64,000 nucleotides of DNA. It comes from Oligoflexia bacterium. Its GTDB lineage: Bacteria > Bdellovibrionota > Bacteriovoracia > Bacteriovoracales > Bacteriovoracaceae. The translations under genes were made by a program, and so were the position numbers. Positions 1 through 8,173 of this stretch are shown piece by piece (position 1 is the stretch's first letter; each line of letters starts with the position of its first letter). The notes beneath the pieces were generated by a model. The model was given only the letters and a program-made list of their open reading frames with translations. It was not told the origin of the DNA and did no database searches. The stretch spans positions 185,596-249,595 of the forward strand of contig JADFZW010000004.1 of NCBI GenBank assembly GCA_015232355.1, read 5' to 3'.

Positions 1-1406
1 AGTAAAACCTCTGCACTCACTCCATGTTTTGCTAAAATACGTGCTAACAACACTCTCGCATTCCCACTTCTTTCTAATGATCCTGCTAAAATTCGAGCAC
101 ACTCTACTGGAGCGTGAGCAGAGTTTCCGTGACCAGCGACTGCAAAATCCCAACGCCAACTGGCCTCTCTGATTAATTTTAAAACATGTTTCATCTCATC
201 CTCTGTTGCTCCCTTATCCCAAGCAAGTTTCGCTTCAATATGAGCGCGCACTAAATTTTCTTCTACTTTACCTCTTAATTCATATACTCGATCTTGATTA
301 GCATAAACATTTTGCTTTAACTCTTCTTCGTTCTCGCGATGACAAACTTGACAAGATTGATTGATATTATTTAGTGGACTTTGAATGTGATGAGAAGTGG
401 ATTTGATTCCTCCCTCTGAAATGTAGGGCATGTGGCAATCAGCACAGCTTACTCCACGTTTAGCATGAATTCCATAGGCCCACATCTCATAATCAGGATG
501 TTGTGCTTTAAGCATTTTGGCCCGACTCAATTGATGAGTCCAATCTGAAAATTCCATCTCATCATAATATCGCTCAATATCTTCGACTGATTTTCCTTTA
601 TCCCAAGGAAAAGTTAGATAGGTTCCAGGTTTTTTTGGATCCGCTCCTTTGTTTGTTGCTTTAAAGTAATACTCTACATGGCATTGAGCACAGACCAAAG
701 TTCTTTTTTCTTGATGTGTGGATTCATTAACATCTTTTCCCTGTCTGGCAAATGCCTCTATTAGTGCTGGTCTAGTTATTGTGAGGTTCATTGTTTTAGG
801 ATCATGGCAATCAGCACATCCAATTGGATTATTTATATGAGGACCGTGGGCCGCCCATTTTCCAGAGTAAAAATTAGAAATTCCCATCTCTTTCATCATG
901 CGAGGGACATCTGGACTTTTACATGTCCAACAAGTTGCTGGTTGAGGGCCCTCATTTTCATTCTTAGGAGCTCCAGTTCTTAGAGTATTTCTAATATCAG
1001 TAACTGCATAAAAGTGACCTCGTGGTTTACTATAATCTTTAGAAAAAGCATATCCCGCCCACAAAATAACCATGTAAGGATCTGCAGATAATTCATCAAC
1101 TAGATTACTGCCATTATATTTGCTTCGAAAATTTCCTTCGGCAGTCTTTAAAAATGAAGTATATTCTCGTGGATAATTTTCACCCCAAATTTTATTTCTT
1201 GATTCTAACTCATTAATCTTCACCTTAGGAGCAAAAGCAATAAGCGATTCACTTCTTCTCTCCATAATGGATGCTGCCAATAACCCAAGCAAAAAAACTG
1301 TAACCAAAGCTACTACAAAACTTACCCAAGTAATCCATGGTTTTTCAATTAGTAGTTTATTTATATTTTCAAAAGAAAATTTTTTCATCCTATTCATACT
1401 ATTCAT
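1..1406 (-). CDS. nrfA: Cytochrome c-552 nitrite reductase catalytic subunit NrfA (partial, C-terminus outside window)
   Basis: Pentaheme ammonia-forming nitrite reductase of the periplasm. About 468 codons are present with no stop before the window edge, so only the extreme C-terminus should be missing. Translating the minus strand shows a membrane segment or uncleaved signal anchor at residues ~24-46. The heme-1 motif CWTCK, whose lysine ligand is diagnostic of NrfA, is at ~159-163. Four CxxCH motifs follow (CADCH, CAQCH, CADCH, CQVCH). The start is the ATG at 1406, 10 nt after an AGGAGG that lies inside the end of nrfH; in-frame ATGs at 1397 and 1388 are alternatives. It is 3 nt downstream of nrfH, so the two are one operon. 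The N-terminal anchor is longer than a usual cleaved leader. Assignment is secure. Confidence 0.95.
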   Translation of the reverse strand, partial: MNSMNRMKKFSFENINKLLIEKPWITWVSFVVALVTVFLLGLLAASIMERRSESLIAFAPKVKINELESRNKIWGENYPREYTSFLKTAEGNFRSKYNGSNLVDELSADPYMVILWAGYAFSKDYSKPRGHFYAVTDIRNTLRTGAPKNENEGPQPATCWTCKSPDVPRMMKEMGISNFYSGKWAAHGPHINNPIGCADCHDPKTMNLTITRPALIEAFARQGKDVNESTHQEKRTLVCAQCHVEYYFKATNKGADPKKPGTYLTFPWDKGKSVEDIERYYDEMEFSDWTHQLSRAKMLKAQHPDYEMWAYGIHAKRGVSCADCHMPYISEGGIKSTSHHIQSPLNNINQSCQVCHRENEEELKQNVYANQDRVYELRGKVEENLVRAHIEAKLAWDKGATEDEMKHVLKLIREASWRWDFAVAGHGNSAHAPVECARILAGSLERSGNARVLLARILAKHGVSAEVL

Positions 1407-1409
1407 ACT

Positions 1410-2078
1410 CTATCGACCTCCTACTTTTTCTTTTTCTTTTTCTTTTTCTTTTTTCATTTCTAATTTTAACCAATCGGGAATCATACTTCCTGCTACAGGC
1501 ACTCTTGCAAAAGGTGTAGAAGAGAGTCCGCGCACATTTCCATGAGGAGTAAGTTTATGACATTCCCAACATGTTCTCCCCTGACTAGTTGATAAAAATA
1601 GACTAAACATCTTTGGTGGTTGTGAAATTTTTGTATTTTGTTGATTAAAAGTGTTGGTCTTTGTCCACGATTCCATTCCTACAAAGAGTGGAGAGTGGCA
1701 ACGTTGACAATTGCTTTGAACAGCTCTAACTCCGGCCTCTTTAATTATTATAGCATCAGGTTCTCCTCTCAAAGTAAAAACGGTCGCATGTCGCAAACCA
1801 TCCATTGCTTTAAATGTCCACTTCTTTACAAAATTATCATGAGGAACATGACAGTCATTGCATGTAGCAACCTCTCGATGAGAACTATGATTCCAAGTTG
1901 CGTACTCTGGACCCATAATGTGACAATTCATGCAAGTTTTTGGATCATTCGATAGATATGAAAAGAAATTTGATATATGAACTAAAAAAGTAATAACTCC
2001 AACTAAAACACCTAAAAATGTTAAAATAAACCATCTTTTTAGTGGAGAAAAATAACTATTCTTTTTTAAAGTCCTCAA
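1410..2078 (-). CDS. nrfH: NrfH-type tetraheme cytochrome c, quinol dehydrogenase
   Basis: Membrane-anchored NapC/NirT-family cytochrome that passes electrons from menaquinol to NrfA. The 222-aa product has one transmembrane helix (~15-38) and four CxxCH heme motifs at 49-53, 73-77, 124-128 and 170-174, as in NrfH. The likely start is a TTG at 2078; no in-frame ATG precedes the first heme, so initiation is inferred. The C-terminus ends in a Lys-Glu repeat encoded by a 6-bp tandem repeat, which is extra relative to typical NrfH. It is immediately followed by nrfA, whose ribosome-binding site sits in its last codons. Confidence 0.92.
   Translation of the reverse strand: MRTLKKNSYFSPLKRWFILTFLGVLVGVITFLVHISNFFSYLSNDPKTCMNCHIMGPEYATWNHSSHREVATCNDCHVPHDNFVKKWTFKAMDGLRHATVFTLRGEPDAIIIKEAGVRAVQSNCQRCHSPLFVGMESWTKTNTFNQQNTKISQPPKMFSLFLSTSQGRTCWECHKLTPHGNVRGLSSTPFARVPVAGSMIPDWLKLEMKKEKEKEKEKVGGR
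1421..1456 (-). repeat. In-frame 6-bp tandem repeat in the nrfH 3' end
   Basis: Five to six copies of a CTTTTT unit (plus strand) encode the alternating Lys-Glu tail of NrfH. Unit length is a multiple of three, so copy changes would lengthen or shorten the tail without a frameshift. Confidence 0.85.
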
Positions 2079-2152
2079 TTATTTTTCCCTTTTCTTTTTT
2101 CCTTTAAAAAAACTCTTTCTAGCTTTATAATTTTATAACATTATAACTTGGA

Positions 2153-2180
2153 TAACACTTTAAAATATGTTTTAGTGTTA
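2153..2180. promoter_or_regulatory. Inverted repeat between nrfHA and the EamA gene
   Basis: TAACACT at 2153-2159 and AGTGTTA at 2174-2180 form perfect 7-bp arms separated by 14 bp. It lies in the divergent intergenic region, 75-102 bp upstream of the nrfH start and 71-98 bp upstream of the EamA start. The layout suggests an operator for one or both genes. It does not match the FNR consensus, so the regulator is unknown. Confidence 0.4.
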
Positions 2181-2250
2181 ATGTAGTATTATATTCATTT
2201 AATTACTAGAGATATTTCTTTATCATTTCATAGAAGGAAAAACATAATCA

Positions 2251-3165
2251 ATGTTACCATATTTAGCAGTAATTGCTTCCTCTCTTATTTGGACTGTTGC
2301 CTCTCAAATGTTTGCACATCTTGGAAGAGAAATCTCCGTAATCAAACTCAGCTTTTACAAAGCACTGATTGCATGCACTCTATTTACTCTTGTTGGTTTC
2401 ACTCTCTTTGGAAGTGATGCCATCGTCCCATTTCCAATCGCTCTTATGCTCATCTGTAGTGGTATTCTTGGATATGCATTTGCTGATCTGATGGTCTTCA
2501 ACTCCTTTGCGAAATTAGGACCTGCACGTACTATGGTTTTTGTCTCCTTTGGACCACTACTACTCGCTATCGAAGGATATCTCTTTTTAGATGAAAGATT
2601 AACTATCTCTCAAATAATTGGTATATTCTTTATGTTACTCTGTCTTATTTTCCTCTCTCAGGATAAAAATCTAAAACTTAAAACCAAAGTCGAAGGTCGA
2701 GCAAATACTCCGGTAAAAATTCTTTTAATTGCTGGATTAGGAGTTCTTCTTGATTCCTTCGGAGTGATCCTAAGTAAAAAATCATTTATCTATGCTGCCG
2801 AGATAAACTTTCCTCTCAATAGTATTACTGCTAATATTTATCGAACACTTTTTCCAATTTTAGTTGTGGCCATTATCGCCTACTTTAATAATAGATCTCT
2901 CTCTCTTAAACATCACAAGCGCAAAGATTTGTGGTTAATTATTATTTCCACTTTCTTGGGAACCTTTATGGCCCTCTCACTCTACCTCTATGCCATCTCC
3001 AAAGAAAATCCAGCAATCATCTCAGCAATGGCCTGTATGTCTCCTATCTATGCTTCAATCTATGAACATTGGAGAGATAAAATATTACCGAGTAAAAATT
3101 TTATTGTGGCAATAATCTTTATGTTAGTTGGTCTCTTACTAGGATTAAAACTAATCAACTTCTAA
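2251..3165 (+). CDS. EamA/DMT-family permease
   Basis: Inner-membrane drug/metabolite transporter superfamily protein of 304 aa, the usual length for the family, with about ten hydrophobic segments arranged as two EamA halves (~1-135 and ~155-300). Typical features include the early LIWTVASQ helix and a LSLYLYAISKENPAI stretch near the end of the second half. Substrate cannot be told from sequence. The ATG at 2251 follows an AAGGA about 11 nt upstream. It is divergent from nrfHA and convergent with the 90-aa gene downstream. Confidence 0.8.
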   Translation: MLPYLAVIASSLIWTVASQMFAHLGREISVIKLSFYKALIACTLFTLVGFTLFGSDAIVPFPIALMLICSGILGYAFADLMVFNSFAKLGPARTMVFVSFGPLLLAIEGYLFLDERLTISQIIGIFFMLLCLIFLSQDKNLKLKTKVEGRANTPVKILLIAGLGVLLDSFGVILSKKSFIYAAEINFPLNSITANIYRTLFPILVVAIIAYFNNRSLSLKHHKRKDLWLIIISTFLGTFMALSLYLYAISKENPAIISAMACMSPIYASIYEHWRDKILPSKNFIVAIIFMLVGLLLGLKLINF

Positions 3166-3201
3166 ATCAACTAATGGTTTGTTGGATTGTTTGTGCCAAA
3201 A

Positions 3202-3474
3202 CTACTTAAATACCTCCAACAACTTAGTTAGATCTTTTTGTACTGATGGTAAATTGATGTTAGTGGTAAATATGTTAAACAAATTATTAGCATATTCATT
3301 TTCAAGCTGCTTTTTCTTTTTCTCATCTTTTTCCACCAATAGAGCAATCTTTACTTTTGATATAAATAATTGCACTTGTAATGATTCAAATTTTATTTGA
3401 GCTCCTTGTGTGAGAACTTTTATCCAAATAGGGTGATTTATTGGAGGAATTTTATCTATGAAATTATCTGACAT
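3202..3474 (-). CDS. Small hypothetical protein, paralog of the divergent neighbour
   Basis: A 90-aa lysine-rich soluble protein with no signal peptide or membrane segment. I do not recognise the family. It aligns by eye over most of its length with the 77-aa protein encoded divergently at 3612-3845. Shared positions include an early Ile-Trp, a Phe-Ile near the middle and the C-terminal pattern LPxVQxDLxK. That similarity between two small neighbouring ORFs is the main reason to believe both are real genes. No strong ribosome-binding site is seen upstream of the ATG at 3474. Confidence 0.6.
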   Translation of the reverse strand: MSDNFIDKIPPINHPIWIKVLTQGAQIKFESLQVQLFISKVKIALLVEKDEKKKKQLENEYANNLFNIFTTNINLPSVQKDLTKLLEVFK

Positions 3475-3611
3475 ATTATGTTTTGTTTAAAAGACATTAA
3501 TATTAAACATAATTTTATATCTAACATATCATATTATCATCTTCACACCAAACAATATTAAATATAAAATTATAATATGAATATTTTAACTTGAGAAAAA
3601 AAGGAGATAAA

Positions 3612-3845
3612 ATGAGTTTGCCAGAAGCAACTAATCTAATTTGGTCTGATATTCTTTTAGAGCACAAGCAAATTGATTTTAAATTTTTTGCTGCTAAGAT
3701 TTTTATAGGCAATGCCAAGTTGATCTATAAAGATGATCCTACACCTCAAAACCTTCAAAAATTAACAAAGGAACTAAGAGAACTTTTTGCAAAAAATCTA
3801 AATCTACCTACAGTACAGGAGGATTTGAAGAAATTTTATAAGTAA
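3612..3845 (+). CDS. Small hypothetical protein, paralog of the 3202-3474 product
   Basis: A 77-aa soluble protein. The start is placed at the ATG at 3612 because a strong AAGGAGA lies at 3601-3607; a TTG at 3591 in the same frame is less likely. It shares the Ile-Trp, Phe-Ile and LPTVQEDLKK elements with the divergent 90-aa gene, pointing to local duplication and inversion. It is 70 bp upstream of the FIST-like gene in the same direction. Function unknown. Confidence 0.65.
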   Translation: MSLPEATNLIWSDILLEHKQIDFKFFAAKIFIGNAKLIYKDDPTPQNLQKLTKELRELFAKNLNLPTVQEDLKKFYK

Positions 3846-3915
3846 ATATGATCTGAATATATTTATGATGTAAAAACCATAAATCAATAACTAAAAGCAA
3901 ATAATAGGAGTATTA

Positions 3916-4902
3916 ATGAAATCAAGAATGTATAAACTAGATACTTTATCAGATTTAATTAAAAAGGGTAAAAAATTTTGGTTAGCAGCTGATGAAAATT
4001 TATTGAAGCAATTACCGAAAGGAGAATGGATTGGCGGTACTATTCCTTACTTTATGGCCGATAAAGGTGGAGTTATCACTAACAACGAAATTTTTGCTAC
4101 TGAATTACCAGATTATATTTCAAGCACAGAGATTAAAATATATGATGAAACAAATTTAAAAAATGTTTACAAAGATTACAGCGGTAATGGAATTACTTTC
4201 ATTATTATTCCAGCGATGAGTAAATCTCATTTATCTTTTGCTTTAAATGCTCCCAAATATGATAATTTTGCTAATCGGCCTTTATTGGGATGGATATCTG
4301 GAGTTCATTTGAATGACTTAGGAAAAATAAGTGCAAAAATAATTAATGGTAAAAACGGTGAGATTTCAGACCAAAAAGCGATTGTAATGAACATAACCCT
4401 TCCCGATAATATGATTTCTGAAATAGGAATCATTAATATTTTCGAGCAAGGAAGTGGTCCATGTTTTGAATTCTTTCAAGATGGATTTTCTTCAAAAAAA
4501 GCTTTGGTAGATGGTAAAGAAGTTGAATTTGCAAAATATGTAAAAGAAAACAAGTTAGATTTTAAATTACCATTGGTTGCAGACTATAACGGAGCAATGA
4601 TAAATATTAGCTTCCAAAATATTGATGAAAAAACCAATCAGGTTAATTTTTATGCTCCGGTATTTAGAGGTGTTAAGTACTATCAAGCGAAGTCATTTAC
4701 AAATTATGTAAGTGAGTTTTTGAACAAAACACCACCTGCTGAGAATATGTTGTTTTCTTGTAACTGTATTTTGAATTTCCTTTATTCTGAATTAGAAGGA
4801 AAGACCACTGGAGATATAACAGGACCTATTACATTTGGAGAAATTGCTTATCAATTATTAAATCAAACTTTAGCATATGTTAATATATATAAGCATTCTT
4901 AA
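3916..4902 (+). CDS. FIST-like / DUF6976-type protein
   Basis: A 328-aa cytoplasmic protein without signal peptide. An early WIGGTIPYFMADKGG segment resembles the glycine-rich N-terminal FIST region. The end (FSCNCILNFL, then GPITFGEIAYQLLNQT) resembles the FIST C-terminal signature of a cysteine, a Gly-Glu-Ile and an Asn-Gln-Thr. FIST domains are thought to bind small ligands and often act as sensors near signalling proteins. No enzyme domain is fused here. It follows the 77-aa paralog gene by 70 bp. The family call is from memory of patterns and is moderate at best. Confidence 0.5.
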   Translation: MKSRMYKLDTLSDLIKKGKKFWLAADENLLKQLPKGEWIGGTIPYFMADKGGVITNNEIFATELPDYISSTEIKIYDETNLKNVYKDYSGNGITFIIIPAMSKSHLSFALNAPKYDNFANRPLLGWISGVHLNDLGKISAKIINGKNGEISDQKAIVMNITLPDNMISEIGIINIFEQGSGPCFEFFQDGFSSKKALVDGKEVEFAKYVKENKLDFKLPLVADYNGAMINISFQNIDEKTNQVNFYAPVFRGVKYYQAKSFTNYVSEFLNKTPPAENMLFSCNCILNFLYSELEGKTTGDITGPITFGEIAYQLLNQTLAYVNIYKHS

Positions 4903-4936
4903 CTCTAAAGTTGCAGATAAAGAATATTTTTAGTCG

Positions 4937-5614
4937 CTACTTAACCTCACTAATTGATTTTATAGTTCCTGCATCCTTGCAAAGAGCAGGATTAAGTTTA
5001 GGTATTAAAGAGAAAGGAGCATAGACTCCAGCGGCCACCATATAAAACCTATCACTATTTTCAGCTTTGCATTTCTTAGTAAATGTAATTTTCTCAACCT
5101 TATCTGTAGTTCCAGGTCTAGTCCACAAATATGAGATCCAACAACCATCAGGATTAATTTTCCCAACATAAACTAATACCTCTGCAATCTTATGACCATT
5201 TCCAAAATCAAGATGATAATCTAAAACTTTCGCTAAACCAGGTTTAGTAGGATGAATTATTAATGGTTTTTCATTACTATGTGATGTTACAGTTAAATTC
5301 TCTTCATATTTTACTACATAGACATAATTATCTCCACAAAATCTATGTCTAAAAATTTTTCCCAGAGCTGAATTAGCATCATCTTTATTTCCCAATTCTA
5401 AATTAGCAATCCAATTACAAGATATTTCCACAGCACTTTTGGCACTTGCAATCTCTTCGTTTTGATTACTACAAAGTTCCTTTTCATCAAATTTAGGAGC
5501 AGTAGTTGTAGTTGCAGTCGCAGTTGTATCTTCTGCAATAACGGTCGTAATCTTTAATAAAAACAAATTAGAGAAAAACAAAGTAATAAAAAAAATACTA
5601 AATAATTTCGTCAT
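4937..5614 (-). CDS. Secreted solitary Cache-like sensor-domain protein
   Basis: About 225 aa, starting at the ATG at 5614 behind GAAGGAG; the upstream in-frame GTG at 5620 overlaps that site. A hydrophobic signal peptide ends near IAEDTT and is followed by a Thr/Ala-rich linker. The body has a single-Cache look: YVYVVKYEENLTVTSH, IIHPTKPGLAK, later WTRPGT and an AAGVYAPF strand. Five cysteines suggest disulfides. No transmembrane or signalling output domain is attached, so this would be a free periplasmic ligand-binding protein. It lies 20 bp after the ArsG-like gene and may belong to that operon. Confidence 0.55.
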   Translation of the reverse strand: MTKLFSIFFITLFFSNLFLLKITTVIAEDTTATATTTTAPKFDEKELCSNQNEEIASAKSAVEISCNWIANLELGNKDDANSALGKIFRHRFCGDNYVYVVKYEENLTVTSHSNEKPLIIHPTKPGLAKVLDYHLDFGNGHKIAEVLVYVGKINPDGCWISYLWTRPGTTDKVEKITFTKKCKAENSDRFYMVAAGVYAPFSLIPKLNPALCKDAGTIKSISEVK

Positions 5615-5634
5615 AAACACTCCTTCACTTTCAA

Positions 5635-6399
5635 TTAAATACTCTCCAAAAAAATTTTTGTTACACTCAAATAAATTCCTATTAAAATAATAATTATTCC
5701 CATTGTAATTCTAACCCATCTTTCAACAATAGTTATCTTTTTAAAAAGAATGCCTATTGATTTGCTCCCTATTGCAATAAGTATCGCAAAAATAATTACT
5801 AAAACAGCAGTTCCAAACCCATAAACTAAAGGAGCTACAACCAAAGAATTTATTTTAAGTGCGATTGGAATTAAACTTCCAAAAAATAGTGCTGCCGAAA
5901 CTGGACAAAGGGCCAAAGCAAATACTGATCCTAATAAAAAGCTTTGAGCAAAAATTTCCACTCTTCCAATATTGCCATTAATATTATTAACATTATCAAA
6001 ACGCTTTTTAATCTTCTTAGTTAACCAATTCTCACTATCTTTAAAATTAAATGACAAAATCTCCAGTAAAAACATTCCCACTACAATTAAAAATGGTCCT
6101 ATAAAAAGATTAACATATTTTTGTAGAAAAAAAGATATGGAGGATATCGCATATAGACCCTTTATTGTAATAATTCCAATAAGCATATAAGTTAACATTC
6201 TTCCAAAGGCATAGAAAAAACCTGATAAGCATAAAATCTTCCACTGACTTTTTCTATCTTTATCTTCAATATTACTACCAAGATACGATACCGCTGCTAT
6301 ATTAGTGGCCAACGGGCATGGACTCATAGAAGTTAAGATGCCAAACCAAAACGCTGATATAATCCCTATTAAATATTCACCCATCCAATATTCCATCAT
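5635..6399 (-). CDS. ArsG-like / SafE-CcdA-type membrane permease
   Basis: A 254-aa protein with six to seven predicted membrane helices. The first carries SMSPCPLATNIAAVSYL and a later one FALALCPVSAALFFG. These paired Cys-Pro motifs are typical of the DsbD/CcdA-SafE superfamily, and the first matches the ArsG branch annotated as an aromatic aminoarsenical efflux permease. The start ATG overlaps the ArsF-like stop by 4 nt, so the two are translationally coupled. ArsG function was described for organoarsenicals; transport of another thiophilic metal or thiol compound is possible. Confidence 0.7.
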   Translation of the reverse strand: MMEYWMGEYLIGIISAFWFGILTSMSPCPLATNIAAVSYLGSNIEDKDRKSQWKILCLSGFFYAFGRMLTYMLIGIITIKGLYAISSISFFLQKYVNLFIGPFLIVVGMFLLEILSFNFKDSENWLTKKIKKRFDNVNNINGNIGRVEIFAQSFLLGSVFALALCPVSAALFFGSLIPIALKINSLVVAPLVYGFGTAVLVIIFAILIAIGSKSIGILFKKITIVERWVRITMGIIIILIGIYLSVTKIFLESI

Positions 6400-6938
6400 T
6401 TATTATCTACATTCCTTAATAATTTAAGAAACAAAGTAACTTCTCTTTGCACATATAATTTAAACTCTTTTTCATCTTGCAAATATTCCCAAACCTTTTG
6501 TAAATTTTTCCACTCTTTTTGTTTATTTTCTTTTATCAAAAACAAGATCACCGATTTAGTATAGAGTTTAAAATCTTTAATAAAATGTCTATTTTTTAAA
6601 TCATCAACATTTACTACCTGCCATTGAATGAATCCTTGCTGAAGCTCATTTTGAAACTTTTCATCTATTGTTTCTTTGGTAAGCTTTTCTATCTTTAAAC
6701 AAGAATAACAACGGGCATTTCCATGAAAATAATAAACTATAATTCTATTAGGATTTATTACTTCTTTTGTTTTTATCTCGCGTGCACTATCATTTGCCGG
6801 AACACCTATATTATTATTAGTATTACTCGTACTATTACTAATACTAGTACGATTAATATTTTTATATATGGCCAACGAAACACTTGCTAGTACAAAAAAT
6901 AATAATCCAAACTTCAATAATTTTTTTGTTTTTTTCAT
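6396..6938 (-). CDS. ArsF-like thioredoxin-fold protein
   Basis: A 180-aa protein with an N-terminal membrane anchor (~8-26), an Asn/Ser/Thr-rich linker and a thioredoxin-like domain. The domain starts IVVYYFHGNARCYSCLKIE-like, with a CxxC redox pair (CYSC) at ~77-80. The following FIQWQVVNVDDLKNRHF and KSVILF stretches match the ArsF family that pairs with ArsG. It probably acts in the periplasm with the downstream permease and lies 31 bp after the ArsP-like gene. The exact substrate is inferred only from gene context. Confidence 0.7.
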   Translation of the reverse strand: MKKTKKLLKFGLLFFVLASVSLAIYKNINRTSISNSTSNTNNNIGVPANDSAREIKTKEVINPNRIIVYYFHGNARCYSCLKIEKLTKETIDEKFQNELQQGFIQWQVVNVDDLKNRHFIKDFKLYTKSVILFLIKENKQKEWKNLQKVWEYLQDEKEFKLYVQREVTLFLKLLRNVDNK

Positions 6939-6969
6939 TCTTTAAATAATCCTATTCCTAATTTTAATC

Positions 6970-8016
6970 CTAGAAAATAAAGTTAAACAAATATCCCACA
7001 ATCATAATCCCACAAGATATTATTGCAACAAATGTAGCAATAAGTTTTGGTTTTAATACCTTTCTTAAAATAATAATTTCCGGAAGAGAAAGTGCTATCA
7101 CTGACATCATAAATGCCAACACCGTACCTAAAGCAGCACCTTTACCCAATAGTGCTTGTACAATAGGAATAATTCCCGCCGCATTTGAATACATAGGAAC
7201 ACCAATTAAAACAGCAATGGGTACTGACCACCAACTATTTTTTCCCATGATTGAAACCATAAAATTTTCTGGAACATATCCATGAATACCCGCCCCTACT
7301 GCAATTCCTAAAACTACATAGGGCCAAACTTTTCCCACAATATCTTTTACTGCTTCTACTCCTAAATTAATTCGATCATTCCATGAAAGTAAATCATCTA
7401 CTGCTGTAGTATTTTCGGAATCTGTATTAGTATTAACATTAAATTGATAAACAAAATCAGCTACATGTTTTTCCATCTTCAATTTACCTATAATCCATCC
7501 CGAGATAATTGCAATAGATAATCCTGTTACCATATATAGCAGAGCTATCTTCCATCCAAACAAACCGTAGAGTAATACCAGTGCAACTTCATTAACCATA
7601 GGAGCAGAGACAAGAAATGAAAAAGTCACACCCAGAGGAACTCCAGTAGTAACAAAACCTATAAAAAGCGGAACGGCCGAACAAGAACAAAATGGAGTTA
7701 CAACTCCTAGTAGTGCTGCCAAGATATTTCCTATAAACTCTTTTTTTCCTGATAAAATTTTCTTTGTTCTCTCTGCTGTAAAAAATGAGCGAATAATTCC
7801 AACAACAAAAACTACTACAATTAAAAGCATTAATACTTTGGGAACTTCAAAAATAAAAAATTCCAAAGCAGCAGCAATATGAGTACCCTTCTCCATCTTA
7901 AATAAATCATAGGTGATCAAACTTGAAAGTTTAGATAAATGTAAATATATTAACAACCAAATTAATAACAAAGCAAAAATCAAAGAAATCTGTTTTAAGT
8001 TTATTTTCATATCCAT
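6970..8016 (-). CDS. UPF0718/ArsP-like permease
   Basis: A 348-aa integral membrane protein with eight to ten helices. The hallmark PFCSCSAVPLFIG motif is present, with a conserved VSAPMVNEVAL helix and, near the end, SLPEIIILRKVLKP. This is the DUF318/UPF0718 permease family, which includes ArsP (trivalent organoarsenical efflux) and related Cu/Zn exporters. It heads an operon with the ArsF-like and ArsG-like genes. An ATG at 8010 is an alternative start. No ArsR-type repressor is adjacent. The call as a thiophilic metal(loid) efflux pump is good; the exact substrate is not settled. Confidence 0.78.
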   Translation of the reverse strand: MDMKINLKQISLIFALLLIWLLIYLHLSKLSSLITYDLFKMEKGTHIAAALEFFIFEVPKVLMLLIVVVFVVGIIRSFFTAERTKKILSGKKEFIGNILAALLGVVTPFCSCSAVPLFIGFVTTGVPLGVTFSFLVSAPMVNEVALVLLYGLFGWKIALLYMVTGLSIAIISGWIIGKLKMEKHVADFVYQFNVNTNTDSENTTAVDDLLSWNDRINLGVEAVKDIVGKVWPYVVLGIAVGAGIHGYVPENFMVSIMGKNSWWSVPIAVLIGVPMYSNAAGIIPIVQALLGKGAALGTVLAFMMSVIALSLPEIIILRKVLKPKLIATFVAIISCGIMIVGYLFNFIF

Positions 8017-8116
8017 CCACTCATTTCAAAAAAGCACCTTTTATGTTGACATTAATTCACTATTTTTGGTAACACTTTTTTAAACAAAATTATTAACACA
8101 AAAAACTATCTGTAAT

Positions 8117-8147
8117 TATACTGATAATAATCATTATAATCAGTATA
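8117..8147. promoter_or_regulatory. Candidate NikR operator upstream of nikMNQO-nikR
   Basis: TATACTGAT at 8117-8125 and ATCAGTATA at 8139-8147 form perfect 9-bp arms separated by 13 bp. NikR operators in other bacteria are long dyads with a similar wide spacer, though half-site sequences vary by clade. The dyad lies 27 bp upstream of the nikM start, and nikR is the last gene of that operon, so autoregulation by nickel-loaded NikR is the natural reading. Confidence 0.65.
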
Positions 8148-8173
8148 GTTAGTATAGCAAAAGGAAATTAATT

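Noticed and set aside
1337..1955. Plus-strand ORFs antisense to nrfA and nrfH
   Set aside because: The opposite strand encodes well-conserved multiheme cytochromes; these are shadows.
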